From: JAEWWD01 sp964440115
GTDB lineage: Bacteria > Bacillota > Clostridia > Christensenellales > CAG-138
NCBI GenBank assembly: GCA_964440115.1
Contig: CAYTPV010000012.1
Span: 39,370 to 103,369, forward strand
Direction: 5' to 3'
Length of the DNA: 64,000 nt
The notes beneath the pieces are model-generated. The model was not told the DNA's origin, made no database searches, and worked only from the letters and a program-made list of their open reading frames with translations. Positions 25,593 through 34,033 of the stretch are shown here, piece after piece (within the stretch, counting starts at the first letter, position 1; each line of letters starts with the position of its first letter). Both the position numbers and the translations under genes were made by a program.

Positions 25593-26654
25593 ATGGCAAT
25601 TCACAAAAAAATCCGGGTTCTCATCGTAGACGATAGTCCTGTATCGCGCCAGATGCTATCTATAGGCATATCCTCCGATCCGCAGATGGAAGTCGCGGGT
25701 ACCGCCGGAAATACATCTGAAGCAAAGGATAGAATACTTGAGCTTTGCCCTGATGTCGTCATCTGCGATGTGGAAATGCCCGGAATGAGCGGAATAGAAT
25801 TTATACGCAAACTGCTTCCGCAGCATTTTGTTCCATTCATCATGGTCAGCGCAGCAAGCAAAGCGGTCTTTGAGGCATTGGAAGCCGGCGCGGTTGATTT
25901 TGTGGGAAAACCCGATATACATTCCAGAAAAGACATAGAAGTATTCCTTTCTGAACTCAAGCAGAAAATCAAAACCGCATCTCAGGTCAAGGCGGCGTCA
26001 CCCCGGCAGTCGCTGTGCAACGGAAATGCTGCCTCCAGTATTTATCCCAAAACAAGCAAGCCAACTGCCAGCCTGACAACGCAGAACGACGGTCGAATTA
26101 TCGCGATCGGCGCTTCTACCGGCGGTACGGAGGCGATATACGGCATATTGCGCGCACTTGCGCCCACCGTCCCCGGTATCGTAATCGTTCAGCATATACC
26201 TCCCGTGTTTTCCCGGATGTTCGCGCAAAGGCTGGACAGCCAGACCTCACTGCAGGTGAAGGAAGCGCAAACCGGAGATTATCTGGAACCCGGCAAAGTG
26301 CTGGTTGCCCCCGGCGATATGCATCTGCAAATCAAACGTGTAGGTACGCGCTACAGAGCGGAGTGCTTCTCTGCGGAAAAAGTCAGTGGGCATTGCCCGT
26401 CAGTGGACGTGCTGTTTGATTCAGTCGCGAAAGAAGCTGGAAACAAGGCAATCGGCGTTATTCTTACGGGTATGGGGCAGGACGGCGCAAAAGGGCTGCT
26501 TTCCATGCGCCGCGCCGGCGCAAGGACGATAGGGCAGGATGAAGCCTCCAGCGTCGTATATGGCATGCCAAAAGTCGCGTTTGATATTGGCGCGGTTGAA
26601 ATACAGACCTCATTGGAAAATATACCGCAGACGCTTAACGATCTGGTCGGGTAA
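25593..26654 (+). CDS. cheB: Chemotaxis methylesterase/deamidase CheB
   Basis: 353 residues. The receiver domain has Asp13/Asp14 and phospho-Asp59 (ICDVEMPGMSG). A linker (about 130-165) joins the CheB methylesterase domain. Its catalytic triad is the Ser of IGASTGGTEA, the His of VQHIPP and the Asp of GMGQDGAKG. It would remove methyl groups from receptors in balance with CheR. It begins five bases after the cheR stop with AAGGAATAG as site. Confidence 0.95.
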   Translation: MAIHKKIRVLIVDDSPVSRQMLSIGISSDPQMEVAGTAGNTSEAKDRILELCPDVVICDVEMPGMSGIEFIRKLLPQHFVPFIMVSAASKAVFEALEAGAVDFVGKPDIHSRKDIEVFLSELKQKIKTASQVKAASPRQSLCNGNAASSIYPKTSKPTASLTTQNDGRIIAIGASTGGTEAIYGILRALAPTVPGIVIVQHIPPVFSRMFAQRLDSQTSLQVKEAQTGDYLEPGKVLVAPGDMHLQIKRVGTRYRAECFSAEKVSGHCPSVDVLFDSVAKEAGNKAIGVILTGMGQDGAKGLLSMRRAGARTIGQDEASSVVYGMPKVAFDIGAVEIQTSLENIPQTLNDLVG

Positions 26655-26663
26655 ACGGACCGT

Positions 26664-27155
26664 ATGGAATTGACTGTAGGAATGGGACAATACGCCGTAT
26701 CCAGCAGCGAAGAGGATATACTTCGCACATTCGCGCTGGCTTCTTGCGTTGCAGTCACCGCGTATCACCCGATAAAACGGGCAGCCGGTATGATTCATAT
26801 CGTACTGCCCACGCCCTTGAGCAGAAAGGATGTTACAGAACGTCCCGCCTATTTTGCCCAAACAGGCGTACCGCTGCTCATCCATATTATGTGCCGGCGC
26901 ACCGGGTGCAGGAAAGAAGACCTCTTTATTCAACTATATGGAGGAGCCGGTTCCATGTTGGAACAAGATGTATTCCACGTTGGAAAGAAAAACATAGAAG
27001 CGGTCAAATTTGCCCTCTCAGAACTGGGGCTGAGCATTCGAAAAGAAGAACTTGGCGGAAAAGAAAGCAGAACCATATCCATGGACGCAAGAACCGGAAC
27101 AGTACAGATATATCGGCTGCCCTTGACCACGTTAAACGGCGGCCGCACCACATAA
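26664..27155 (+). CDS. cheD: Chemoreceptor deamidase CheD
   Basis: A 163-residue CheD. The catalytic Cys-His pair appears as LASCVAVTAYHP and AAGMIHIVLP. A KNIEAVKFALSELGLSIRKEELGGKESRTI segment closes the fold. It deamidates receptor glutamines and in Bacillus partners with CheC. No cheC is seen in this window. It starts 9 bases after cheB. Confidence 0.92.
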   Translation: MELTVGMGQYAVSSSEEDILRTFALASCVAVTAYHPIKRAAGMIHIVLPTPLSRKDVTERPAYFAQTGVPLLIHIMCRRTGCRKEDLFIQLYGGAGSMLEQDVFHVGKKNIEAVKFALSELGLSIRKEELGGKESRTISMDARTGTVQIYRLPLTTLNGGRTT

Positions 27156-27223
27156 GTAACTAGCTACACGCAACAGCCCGTATTCCTTAAGAAAACACAC
27201 TGATACTGCAGAAGGGGATTGCT

Positions 27224-29020
27224 ATGAAAAACTTAAGAATTGGCATGAAACTCATTGTTGGATTCGGCATCATACTCATCTTGATGCTGTCTTCCGCCGC
27301 TATTGCTGTGCTGGGAATTAGCAGAATCAATGAACAGGTTGATCTGTATCAGCAATATTTCGCACCAAACGGCCAAACGATCTGGATCATCCGGACGAAG
27401 CTTATGACTGCCCAAAACTATGTTGCCCGTATATTTGTGGAGCGGGACAACGCTTCCATGGACGCTCTTATGAAACGCGCTGAAAAAGAAGAGACCGAGG
27501 CCATGAAACAGCTGACGGCTTACACATCCAATCTGCGTGATTTGAAAAATACAACAAAGACTGCAAAGCTTCGCACATTGTTGTCACAAGCCGAGCCCAT
27601 TCGTGACGAGATTTTGGAACTGATGAGATTGCCTACTCAGCAGAATATTCAGAGTGCATATGCGCTATACAGCGATCAGTATATGCCCCTCTTTGATCAG
27701 GCATCGGGTGTATTGGAAGAATTAAGCCAGATTTCAGACAGCGAGATTGCACAGCAGAATACCAAGACACAAACCGAGCGAGACCTTGCGTATACGCTGC
27801 TGGGCGGATGTACGGGCGTATCCCTCCTGCTGGCAATCGGCATCAGCATAACCATACGCAGATCGATTGTGAAGCCGGTCAAGGAAATCGAGCAGGTTTA
27901 CCTGGATATCGCCAAAGGCAATATGGGTAAGGAAATCACGTATAAGAGCCGTGATGAGCTCGGAAAAATGGCCGTGCTGATCAACGAAACAAATAAGCTC
28001 CAGTCATCCATCCTTTCGGATGTGATAGAAAAGCTGTTGCAGATATCCAGAGGGGATTTGAAAATTCAGCTGGAAATGGAATACCCCGGAGATTTCGGGA
28101 CGCTTCGTGAAGCAATGGAGAATACAATTTCAGGCTTAACACAGACATTGTCCACTATCAACACCGCTGCAGAGCAGGTAACAACAGGCGCAGAACAGGT
28201 TGCAAGCGGCGCGCAATCGCTTGCGGCAGGTTCCGCCGAGCAGGCTTCCTCCATCGAGGAATTGAGCGCTTCCGTAGCAAATATCGCGCAGCAGGCATCC
28301 GAGAATTCCGAGAACGTGAAGCTTGCAACCCAGTATGTAGCTGATGCGATAAAGGGCATATCCAGTTCCAACGAGCATATGACGGAACTGACGGAAGCCA
28401 TGAGCGCTATCGGCTCAGCATCAAACAAAATCGCGTCCATCACCAAAGTAATAGAAGACATCGCGTTCCAGACGAATATATTGGCACTTAACGCGGCTAT
28501 TGAGGCAGCCCGCGCCGGAAGCGCCGGAAAAGGATTTGCCGTAGTCGCCGACGAAGTACGCAATCTCGCAGGCAAATCGGCAGAAGCCGCAAAACAGACT
28601 GCGGAACTGATACAGCGTTCCGCCGATACCGTAGCCGCAGGTACGCAAATGACATCCGAAACTGCTCACATTCTCAAAGATATCAGCGCCAAGGCGATGA
28701 AGGTCAATGAAAGCGTATCCAAAATCGAGCGGGCGTCCGATGAACAGGTCAGTGCGATCGAACAGATCAAAGTCGGATTGGGACAGGTTTCTGCCGTTGT
28801 GCAAACCAACGCCGCAACCGCAGAAGAGAACTCCGCAACAAGCGAGGAGATGGCAGCACAGGCTGCTACACTCCGTGAGGAAGTCGGAAAGTTCCAGCTC
28901 AATTCGCAAGACCGTACGGAAGCGCTGTCTGTGCCCGATGTCCAAACCCAACTGACGCAGGATAGCGCCGCGGATGCAGACATCGCGGAAACGCCGCTGG
29001 GCAAGTATGCCGCAATGTAA
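27224..29020 (+). CDS. Methyl-accepting chemotaxis protein
   Basis: A 598-residue transmembrane receptor. TM1 (about 11-32) precedes an extracytoplasmic four-helix-bundle sensor (about 33-187), followed by TM2 (188-208), a HAMP domain (209-262) and the coiled-coil signalling domain. The hairpin tip reads EDIAFQTNILALNAAIEAARAG. Methylation-region glutamates and glutamines flank it. The C-terminus is short and lacks a CheR-docking pentapeptide. The ligand is unknown. The AGAAGGGGATTGCT site is 68 bases after cheD, so it probably belongs to the same operon. Confidence 0.95.
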   Translation: MKNLRIGMKLIVGFGIILILMLSSAAIAVLGISRINEQVDLYQQYFAPNGQTIWIIRTKLMTAQNYVARIFVERDNASMDALMKRAEKEETEAMKQLTAYTSNLRDLKNTTKTAKLRTLLSQAEPIRDEILELMRLPTQQNIQSAYALYSDQYMPLFDQASGVLEELSQISDSEIAQQNTKTQTERDLAYTLLGGCTGVSLLLAIGISITIRRSIVKPVKEIEQVYLDIAKGNMGKEITYKSRDELGKMAVLINETNKLQSSILSDVIEKLLQISRGDLKIQLEMEYPGDFGTLREAMENTISGLTQTLSTINTAAEQVTTGAEQVASGAQSLAAGSAEQASSIEELSASVANIAQQASENSENVKLATQYVADAIKGISSSNEHMTELTEAMSAIGSASNKIASITKVIEDIAFQTNILALNAAIEAARAGSAGKGFAVVADEVRNLAGKSAEAAKQTAELIQRSADTVAAGTQMTSETAHILKDISAKAMKVNESVSKIERASDEQVSAIEQIKVGLGQVSAVVQTNAATAEENSATSEEMAAQAATLREEVGKFQLNSQDRTEALSVPDVQTQLTQDSAADADIAETPLGKYAAM

Positions 29021-29089
29021 TCCGCTGACATATAATAATGTGTGGTAAGCTCTGATATAACTATCGTGCGTTATCCATATGCCATACGC

Positions 29090-29121
29090 ACAGCTGCAAA
29101 GGCCGCAAGCCTCTGCAGCTG
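29090..29121 (+). terminator. Terminator of the chemotaxis operon
   Basis: An imperfect stem, ACAGCTGCAAAGGC with GCCTCTGCAGCTGT (one mismatch), has a CGCAA loop and is followed by TTGCTATAATT. Confidence 0.6.
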
Positions 29122-29190
29122 TTTGCTATAATTGGCAAAGGTAATTGAATGACAACCAACAGTCTCCACAAATCTGCTCTGCCAAAATAT

Positions 29191-29230
29191 AAAAGCAGAC
29201 ACACACCCAACAAGGTTTGTGCCTGCTTTT
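29191..29230 (-). terminator. Terminator of the ECF/desulfidase operon
   Basis: A 17-bp stem with two mismatches joins AAAAGCAGACACACACC and GGTTTGTGCCTGCTTTT. On the minus strand it is followed by ATATTTTGG. It starts 22 bases after the S-component stop. Confidence 0.65.
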
Positions 29231-29251
29231 TGATCAATCAGATGGATCAGC

Positions 29252-29815
29252 CTATTTTTGTACTTCCGCCGGTTTCAACTTATATTGCGCGGGGAACGCC
29301 TTCCAGAGCAGATACACCAGCAGGCAGGTTCCCGTTTTATCCAAAATATTATTAATTACCTTGGGAATAAATGAGGACGCGAATATGCTGTTGCCGCTTT
29401 CCCGCAGCCACAGGAACAGGAAGTCCATACCGGTGCCGGTCAGCCCGCCGTACACCCAGATGCCGATAGGCGTGCCGATGAGCGGCGCTACAACGCTCAG
29501 CAGAAGGCCGGTAAGAAGAGCCACAATAAAACTGAAGGAAAACTTCTTTGCAATGAGGCCAACGATAATACCCACGGCTACATTGACGAGCAGGAAAGGG
29601 ATATCTTTGACATTGAACAATATGCCAGTCAGCAGATTTGTTAATCCGCCCACCGCCGCGCCATACCACGGTCCAGCAAACACGGCAATAAACACGGTTC
29701 CGATTGTATCCAGATACAACGGCAGCTTCAGGTTGCTGGTCAGTACGCCGAGCACAATGTTGGCCGCAATGGCAAGCGCGCTGAATACCAATAAACGCGT
29801 TTTTTGACTTCTCAT
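29252..29815 (-). CDS. ECF transporter S component, CD3073-like
   Basis: A 187-residue integral membrane protein with about five to six helices. LYLDTIGTVFIAVFAGPWYGAAVGGLTNLLTGILFN is typical of energy-coupling-factor substrate-binding subunits and closely resembles, from memory, the CD3073-family S component named in Clostridioides difficile. It would capture a small molecule and work with a shared EcfA-A'-T module, which is not in this window. The partner gene encodes a thiouracil-desulfidase relative, so a thio-nucleobase or related sulfur compound is a reasonable guess. It lies 76 bases downstream of the desulfidase gene. Confidence 0.85.
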   Translation of the reverse strand: MRSQKTRLLVFSALAIAANIVLGVLTSNLKLPLYLDTIGTVFIAVFAGPWYGAAVGGLTNLLTGILFNVKDIPFLLVNVAVGIIVGLIAKKFSFSFIVALLTGLLLSVVAPLIGTPIGIWVYGGLTGTGMDFLFLWLRESGNSIFASSFIPKVINNILDKTGTCLLVYLLWKAFPAQYKLKPAEVQK

Positions 29816-29891
29816 AGGTCACCTCAGGGTATAAGATATAAACGCGCCTGAAACGCTCAGGCACGGTTATCCCGCGTTGGATCAAATACGT

Positions 29892-30437
29892 TCAAATACG
29901 CTCAGTAAGATCCTGAAGCGAAAACACGGGCAATGTTAATCCTCTTTGATTCAACAGCCCGATCAGTTCCTCCATAAAAACGCCGCTGCACTCTGCTTCT
30001 TTGGCGGGGGAAAGCTTGCGCTGTTCATTGCTTCCCGCAAATAGTTCGCCGAACCAGTCGCCTGAACATGTCTTGCTGACACCGCAACTTGGGCTGCCGT
30101 CTATGCCAACAATGCCCAAGACTTCAAACAGTTCGGGGTGTGCGGCATACTCGCAAAGTTGTTCTACGACAGGCTCTAATATACGGCGGCAATGCGCGCG
30201 GAAAAAAACATTGTCAGCCTGCTCGCGCACAACCCCCCAGCGAAGAGGTCCATACAGAGTAAATTCCGGGCAGGGCAGCTGCAGCAAACCGACTTCTCGA
30301 TCATGCAGATCATGGAGTGCAGCATTGCGCATATAGGTTTCGTGTCTGCTTTCCTGCTCATCCCGGCACAGCACTTTTGACGCAGGATTTAACATGCAAT
30401 GACATACAACTGCAATTTTCTGAATACGCTCGGTCAC
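29892..30437 (-). CDS. TudS-related putative desulfidase, CD3072-like
   Basis: A 181-residue DUF523/TudS-family relative. The N-terminal VCHCMLNPASKVLC holds Cys12, Cys14 and Cys24; CPEF holds Cys56; GSPSCGVSKTC holds Cys118 and Cys124. In TudS, three conserved cysteines bind a [4Fe-4S] cluster that removes sulfur from thiouracil. Here one N-terminal Cys, Cys56 and Cys118 fit those positions. The family is known as CD3072-type and recurs beside CD3073-type S components, as here. The enzyme would take the sulfur from the imported compound. A GAGGAACCAG site precedes the ATG. It is the first gene of the operon. Confidence 0.82.
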   Translation of the reverse strand: MTERIQKIAVVCHCMLNPASKVLCRDEQESRHETYMRNAALHDLHDREVGLLQLPCPEFTLYGPLRWGVVREQADNVFFRAHCRRILEPVVEQLCEYAAHPELFEVLGIVGIDGSPSCGVSKTCSGDWFGELFAGSNEQRKLSPAKEAECSGVFMEELIGLLNQRGLTLPVFSLQDLTERI

Positions 30438-30488
30438 TGGTTCCTCTTACTAACACCATTATTTTTTTAAAAGAATAACGACAAATTT

Positions 30489-30517
30489 ACTATACCTTTG
30501 CTTTTAGCAAATGTCAA
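30489..30517 (-). promoter_or_regulatory. Near-consensus promoter with an internal palindrome
   Basis: On the minus strand TTGACA (30512-30517) and TATAGT (30489-30494) are 17 bases apart. The spacer contains TTTGCT-TTT-AGCAAA on the plus strand (30497-30511), a perfect 6-bp inverted repeat that lies between the boxes. A repressor bound there would block polymerase. The TudS-like start follows 52 bases downstream. Confidence 0.75.
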
Positions 30518-30544
30518 CCCTCCAAAAGCCCCCTGCAAATGAAA

Positions 30545-30570
30545 AGGGCCTTGCACGAACGCAAAGCCCT
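30545..30570 (-). terminator. Terminator of the HAD phosphatase gene
   Basis: AGGGC-TTGC (30545-30554, one mismatch) pairs with GCAA-GCCCT (30561-30570). On the minus strand it is followed by TTTCATTT. It separates the HAD gene from the desulfidase promoter. Confidence 0.7.
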
Positions 30571-30590
30571 GTGTTTTTGAGTTTTGTCTT

Positions 30591-31415
30591 TTACTTGCCG
30601 AATATCAGCTTTTCGATAGCGACGGCTACGCCGTCTTCATCATTGCTGCACGTGATATAGTCTGCAACAGCTTTTATCTCATCGGTGCCGTTTGCCATCG
30701 CGACCGCGTAACCGGAAGCAAGCAGCATGGATTTGTCGTTTCCGCCGTCTCCAAACGCCATGGTTTGTTCCATATCAATGCCCAAATGTCTTGCAAGTAT
30801 TTCAAGCGCATTGCCCTTGTTTGCGGAGGCCGCGTTGATTTCAATGTTGTATGTCTGCGAGCAGGTTAAGAGCAGATCCGGGTACGCTTCTTCGATCTCC
30901 CGTATCGCTGCAAGCCGCTTGTCGTTGTCATGGAAGAAAAGCTGTATCTTCTGGACATCCGCCTTTTTGTCACGCATGGTGCCGATATAATCGTCCAGCG
31001 CTTTTCGATTGCCCTTTACAACGGCCGCAAGAGAATCGGGAATATGGTAGTCGATAAGGCTATACGATTCCTTGCTCAGAAGTGCCTCGTTGTTGCAGTA
31101 GCATTCGTTGACGGCGTCGTATTTCTGAATAAACTCAATTACCTCCATTGCCCTCGCATGCGGGATATTAGCTTCATATATGGACACATTCTCTTTGAGA
31201 TCCCATACGCATCCGCCGTTGATGGTAATGATATATCTTGTGGGCAACACTTTGATATATTCCGGCAAGCCCTGTACCATGCGGCCCGTGGAAGGAACGA
31301 CCCAAATGCCGCGCGCCGCCGCTTCGTTAAGCGTATCAAGGCTCCGCTGCGTCAGCTTTTTCTGGCTGTTGAGCAATGTTCCGTCCATATCGATTGCGAT
31401 GAGTTTGATATCCAT
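30591..31415 (-). CDS. Cof-type HAD phosphatase
   Basis: A 274-residue HAD-superfamily IIB (Cof) hydrolase. Motif I is DMDGTLLNS (nucleophile and acid Asp), motif II is PSTGR, motif III is the Lys of ASANKGNALE, and motif IV is AFGDGGNDKSML. The cap domain lies between motifs II and III. Such enzymes remove phosphate from sugar phosphates, flavin mononucleotide or similar metabolites; the substrate here is unknown. It has its own terminator and stands between unrelated genes. Confidence 0.9.
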   Translation of the reverse strand: MDIKLIAIDMDGTLLNSQKKLTQRSLDTLNEAAARGIWVVPSTGRMVQGLPEYIKVLPTRYIITINGGCVWDLKENVSIYEANIPHARAMEVIEFIQKYDAVNECYCNNEALLSKESYSLIDYHIPDSLAAVVKGNRKALDDYIGTMRDKKADVQKIQLFFHDNDKRLAAIREIEEAYPDLLLTCSQTYNIEINAASANKGNALEILARHLGIDMEQTMAFGDGGNDKSMLLASGYAVAMANGTDEIKAVADYITCSNDEDGVAVAIEKLIFGK

Positions 31416-31530
31416 TGCGCCATCCCCCTGCTTTGATTAAGGCGTTGTACTTACCGCACAAATAGCCCTACAATCAAAAATTCTAACATATCTGCCTTCT
31501 GCAGTACAGTTTGCATTTGTTCAAATAAAA

Positions 31531-31552
31531 AATGGCCTAATAAAAGGCCATT
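31531..31552 (-). terminator. Terminator of the rpiB transcription unit
   Basis: The perfect 8-bp stem AATGGCCT (31531-31538) with 31545-31552 is followed on the minus strand by TTTTTATTTG. It lies 22 bases beyond the rpiB stop. Confidence 0.8.
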
Positions 31553-31573
31553 CAATAATTTGCTGCAATTGGC

Positions 31574-32029
31574 TCAGTCCTTCTTAAGCCCACGGGCCTC
31601 ATACGCCATAATCTTATCCACACGCGCCTGGTGACGTCCGCCCTCAAAATCCGTATCCAGCCATACGCGCATAATCTCTTTTGCAAGCGCCGGTCCCGTC
31701 ATCCCCGCGCCCATTGCAAGCATGTTGCTGTCGTTATGCGAACGGGTCAGAAACGCGGAATACGTCTCCGAACAAAGCGCGCAGCGAATTCCGGGCACCT
31801 TGTTTGCCGTAATGCTGATGCCAATGCCTGTATAGCAGATGATTACGCCGCGGTCACAGCGTCCATCCGCCACGGCTTTTGCCGCAAGATACCCATAATC
31901 CGGATAATCGGATTTTTCAGCGGACATGCAGCCGAAATCCTCGACTTCATATCCGAGTTCCTTTGCATACCCAATGAGCTGATTTTTGAGTTCAAACCCG
32001 GCGTGATCGCTACCAAATGCAAGTTTCAT
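31574..32029 (-). CDS. rpiB: Ribose-5-phosphate isomerase B
   Basis: A 151-residue RpiB/LacAB-family sugar phosphate isomerase, the normal length. The N-terminal FGSDHAGFELK holds the substrate-binding Asp-His. The CYTGIGISITANK loop includes the catalytic cysteine region (GVIICYTG), and RSHNDSNMLAMGAGM follows. It interconverts ribose-5-phosphate and ribulose-5-phosphate in the pentose phosphate pathway. It is the last gene of a unit with tsaC/sua5 and the phosphatase. An AGGAAGATAGT site precedes the ATG. Confidence 0.92.
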   Translation of the reverse strand: MKLAFGSDHAGFELKNQLIGYAKELGYEVEDFGCMSAEKSDYPDYGYLAAKAVADGRCDRGVIICYTGIGISITANKVPGIRCALCSETYSAFLTRSHNDSNMLAMGAGMTGPALAKEIMRVWLDTDFEGGRHQARVDKIMAYEARGLKKD

Positions 32030-32140
32030 ACTATCTTCCTATTCTTTGGGACAAGCCCTTCTCTATAGTGTATGTCAATCAAACAACGGGATGCATCACA
32101 TGCAGCCCGTTTCAGCCGGAAATAGCGTATTCTGTTGCGG

Positions 32141-32632
32141 CTATTCCGCCATTTCCGATTCCAGACGGAGCAATACCTTTTCCACCGCTTCACGGATTTC
32201 GGCAGCCGTTTCCTTGTATACCTCGAGCGGTTGGCGGAAAGGGTCCTGTATATCGTATTCGTCGTCTCCCGGATACCCATCGACGCCTGCGGCGTACCCT
32301 TTGAGCGTATGCGTCTTTTCCTGCGCCTCGGGGCAGATGGCTTCCAGTTCGTCGATATGCTGCGCTTCCATGGTCAGAATAAGATCCGCATTTTCGGCGA
32401 TATCCGGCGTCAGCTGACGCGCGCGATGCCTGCCCGGCCGAATGCCCAGATCTTCGAGCGCCTGCTGCGAAGATTCAGACATTTCACCGCCCTCAAACGC
32501 CATAGTGCCCGCGGATTCCACTTTAATTTCACCTGATAATCGTGGGTGGTCGTCTACCATGTCTTCCATAATGGCTTCCGCCATAGGACTTCGGCAGCTG
32601 TTGCCGGTGCAGACGAATAGAACCGTTTTCAA
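32141..32632 (-). CDS. Low-molecular-weight protein (arginine) phosphatase
   Basis: A 163-residue LMW phosphatase. The P-loop CTGNSCRSP (Cys8, Arg14) and the general acid Asp in YDIQDPF are present. In B. subtilis YwlE the loop reads CTGNTCRS and its Thr sets phospho-arginine specificity. Tyrosine phosphatases have Ile there. Here the residue is Ser12, closer to the arginine type. It would then oppose McsB kinase. It lies in the usual clostridial order with tsaC/sua5 and rpiB. The start has an AGGAGG-like site. Confidence 0.88.
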   Translation of the reverse strand: MKTVLFVCTGNSCRSPMAEAIMEDMVDDHPRLSGEIKVESAGTMAFEGGEMSESSQQALEDLGIRPGRHRARQLTPDIAENADLILTMEAQHIDELEAICPEAQEKTHTLKGYAAGVDGYPGDDEYDIQDPFRQPLEVYKETAAEIREAVEKVLLRLESEMAE

Positions 32633-32691
32633 ACTGTCCTCCTATTCACGCGGGCAGTCCCGCGGTTTTGCGCAGATGCGCGATATGCTGT

Positions 32692-33747
32692 TTATGTGTA
32701 GATCAGATCAGCATCCTCACAATGAAACCCGGCGGCACGCAGCAGCCGGTTCATAAAAGCAAGTCCTGCTTCCTCGGGCGCCAGGCCCTCGCAGAGAAGC
32801 ACATCGGCCTGCGCACCCTTTTCCCTCAGGGCGCTGAACAAGCTTGCGCAAAGCGTCTCTGGGCGCTCTCTGTCGCCTATTATAACACACTCTTTTCCTC
32901 GATAAAAGTGGCGGGTTTGCTGTGTCGCCAAAATGATACACATTTTGCCTGTATTTGTATAGGTTTCATACAATTCTATCACGCGGCGCGCGATATGTTC
33001 AGGTGAGCCCGTTATGACAATCACCTGGGCGTCCGGCGCATAGTGCCTGTACTTCATACCGGGAGAGGCCGCCTCTTCCCCGTCGATCATGGGATTGAGC
33101 AGGCTTTTGTGCAGCCGTACAGGGCCGATCACCGCTTCGAGCATGCCTTTTGTGACGGCACCCGGCCTGAGTATCATTGGCTGTGCGCCGACCGCCACGA
33201 CAGTCGATTCAACACCGAACTCACACGGTCCGCCGTCTATGATCAACGGAATTTTCCCATCCATGTCCTGCAGCACATGATCCGCGGTCGTGGGGCTGGG
33301 TTTGCCGGAAGTATTGGCGCTGGGCGCGGCAATGGGCACATCCGCCGCCTTGATGAGCGCGCGCGCCGTTTTATGATCCGGCATGCGCACGGCTACGGTG
33401 GGTAATCCCGCCGTCACAGCATCCGGCACAAGTTCGGACTTGGTATAAACGAGTGTCAGCGGCCCCGGCCAGAACGCATCCATCAGCCGCTGCGCTTTTT
33501 CCGGCACCGTATCCCACAGCTTGCGCACGTCGTTTTTGCGGGAGATATGCAATATGAGCGGGTTATCCGACGGCCTGCCCTTTGCTTCAAAAATCCGCAA
33601 GACGGCCTGTTCATCCAGCCCGTTCGCGCCCAATCCGTATACGGTTTCCGTTGGGAAGGCCACAAGCCCGCCCTCGCGGATGATACGCCCGCCCAGCTGC
33701 GTGCCCGCTTCGGGCTGCCGCCGTGCGTCGATCACCTGAGTCTGCAT
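32692..33747 (-). CDS. L-threonylcarbamoyladenylate synthase (Sua5/YwlC)
   Basis: A 351-residue long-form Sua5. The YrdC domain (about 1-205) has KRG-like GGRIIREGGLVAFPTETVYGLGAN and the SAPSANTSGKPSPTTADHV strand. A C-terminal Sua5 domain of about 110 residues caps the active site. It makes threonylcarbamoyl-AMP from threonine, bicarbonate and ATP for t6A modification of tRNAs that read ANN codons. An AGGAGGAATAAT site precedes the ATG. It heads the unit that continues to the phosphatase and rpiB. Confidence 0.93.
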   Translation of the reverse strand: MQTQVIDARRQPEAGTQLGGRIIREGGLVAFPTETVYGLGANGLDEQAVLRIFEAKGRPSDNPLILHISRKNDVRKLWDTVPEKAQRLMDAFWPGPLTLVYTKSELVPDAVTAGLPTVAVRMPDHKTARALIKAADVPIAAPSANTSGKPSPTTADHVLQDMDGKIPLIIDGGPCEFGVESTVVAVGAQPMILRPGAVTKGMLEAVIGPVRLHKSLLNPMIDGEEAASPGMKYRHYAPDAQVIVITGSPEHIARRVIELYETYTNTGKMCIILATQQTRHFYRGKECVIIGDRERPETLCASLFSALREKGAQADVLLCEGLAPEEAGLAFMNRLLRAAGFHCEDADLIYT

Positions 33748-34033
33748 TATTCCTCCTAGGTTGGGCAGAAGTGTTTTTCCTGCCCTTTACGAAGTTTAAT
33801 CTGTATCGCCGCCTTGGGCGGCGACGATGAATCTTTTTAATGGGGGGCTTTGCCCCCCATCCCCCCCCCCCGGGAGATACGTTTGAACATGATATTCGTA
33901 ACAATTAATCGCAGAAATTCAATTAATGAATTCCTATAATGCAAACACCCCTATATAATCCCCCTTTGAATGGGTTCTTAGGGCTGTTACAGCCCCAAGT
34001 GGGGGGATTAGGGGCAGAGCCCCCAGCATATCC
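33748..34033. repeat. GC-rich hairpin cluster between prfA and sua5
   Basis: 286 bases without a gene. It holds a CGCCGCC-TTG-GGCGGCG hairpin (33807-33823) and an ATGGGGGGC-TTT-GCCCCCCAT hairpin (33840-33860). An 11-base C run follows at once (33861-33871). After an AT-rich stretch comes GGGCTG-TTA-CAGCCC (33981-33995) and further G- and C-rich arms up to the prfA stop. On the minus strand the last ones read GGGGGCTCTGCCCCTAATCCCC just past prfA, in line with an intergenic repeat common in clostridia. They could terminate prfA. Confidence 0.6.

Noticed and set aside
30438..30488. Riboswitch for the ECF S component
   Set aside because: The leader between the promoter and the desulfidase start is only about 45 bases and has no known aptamer pattern.
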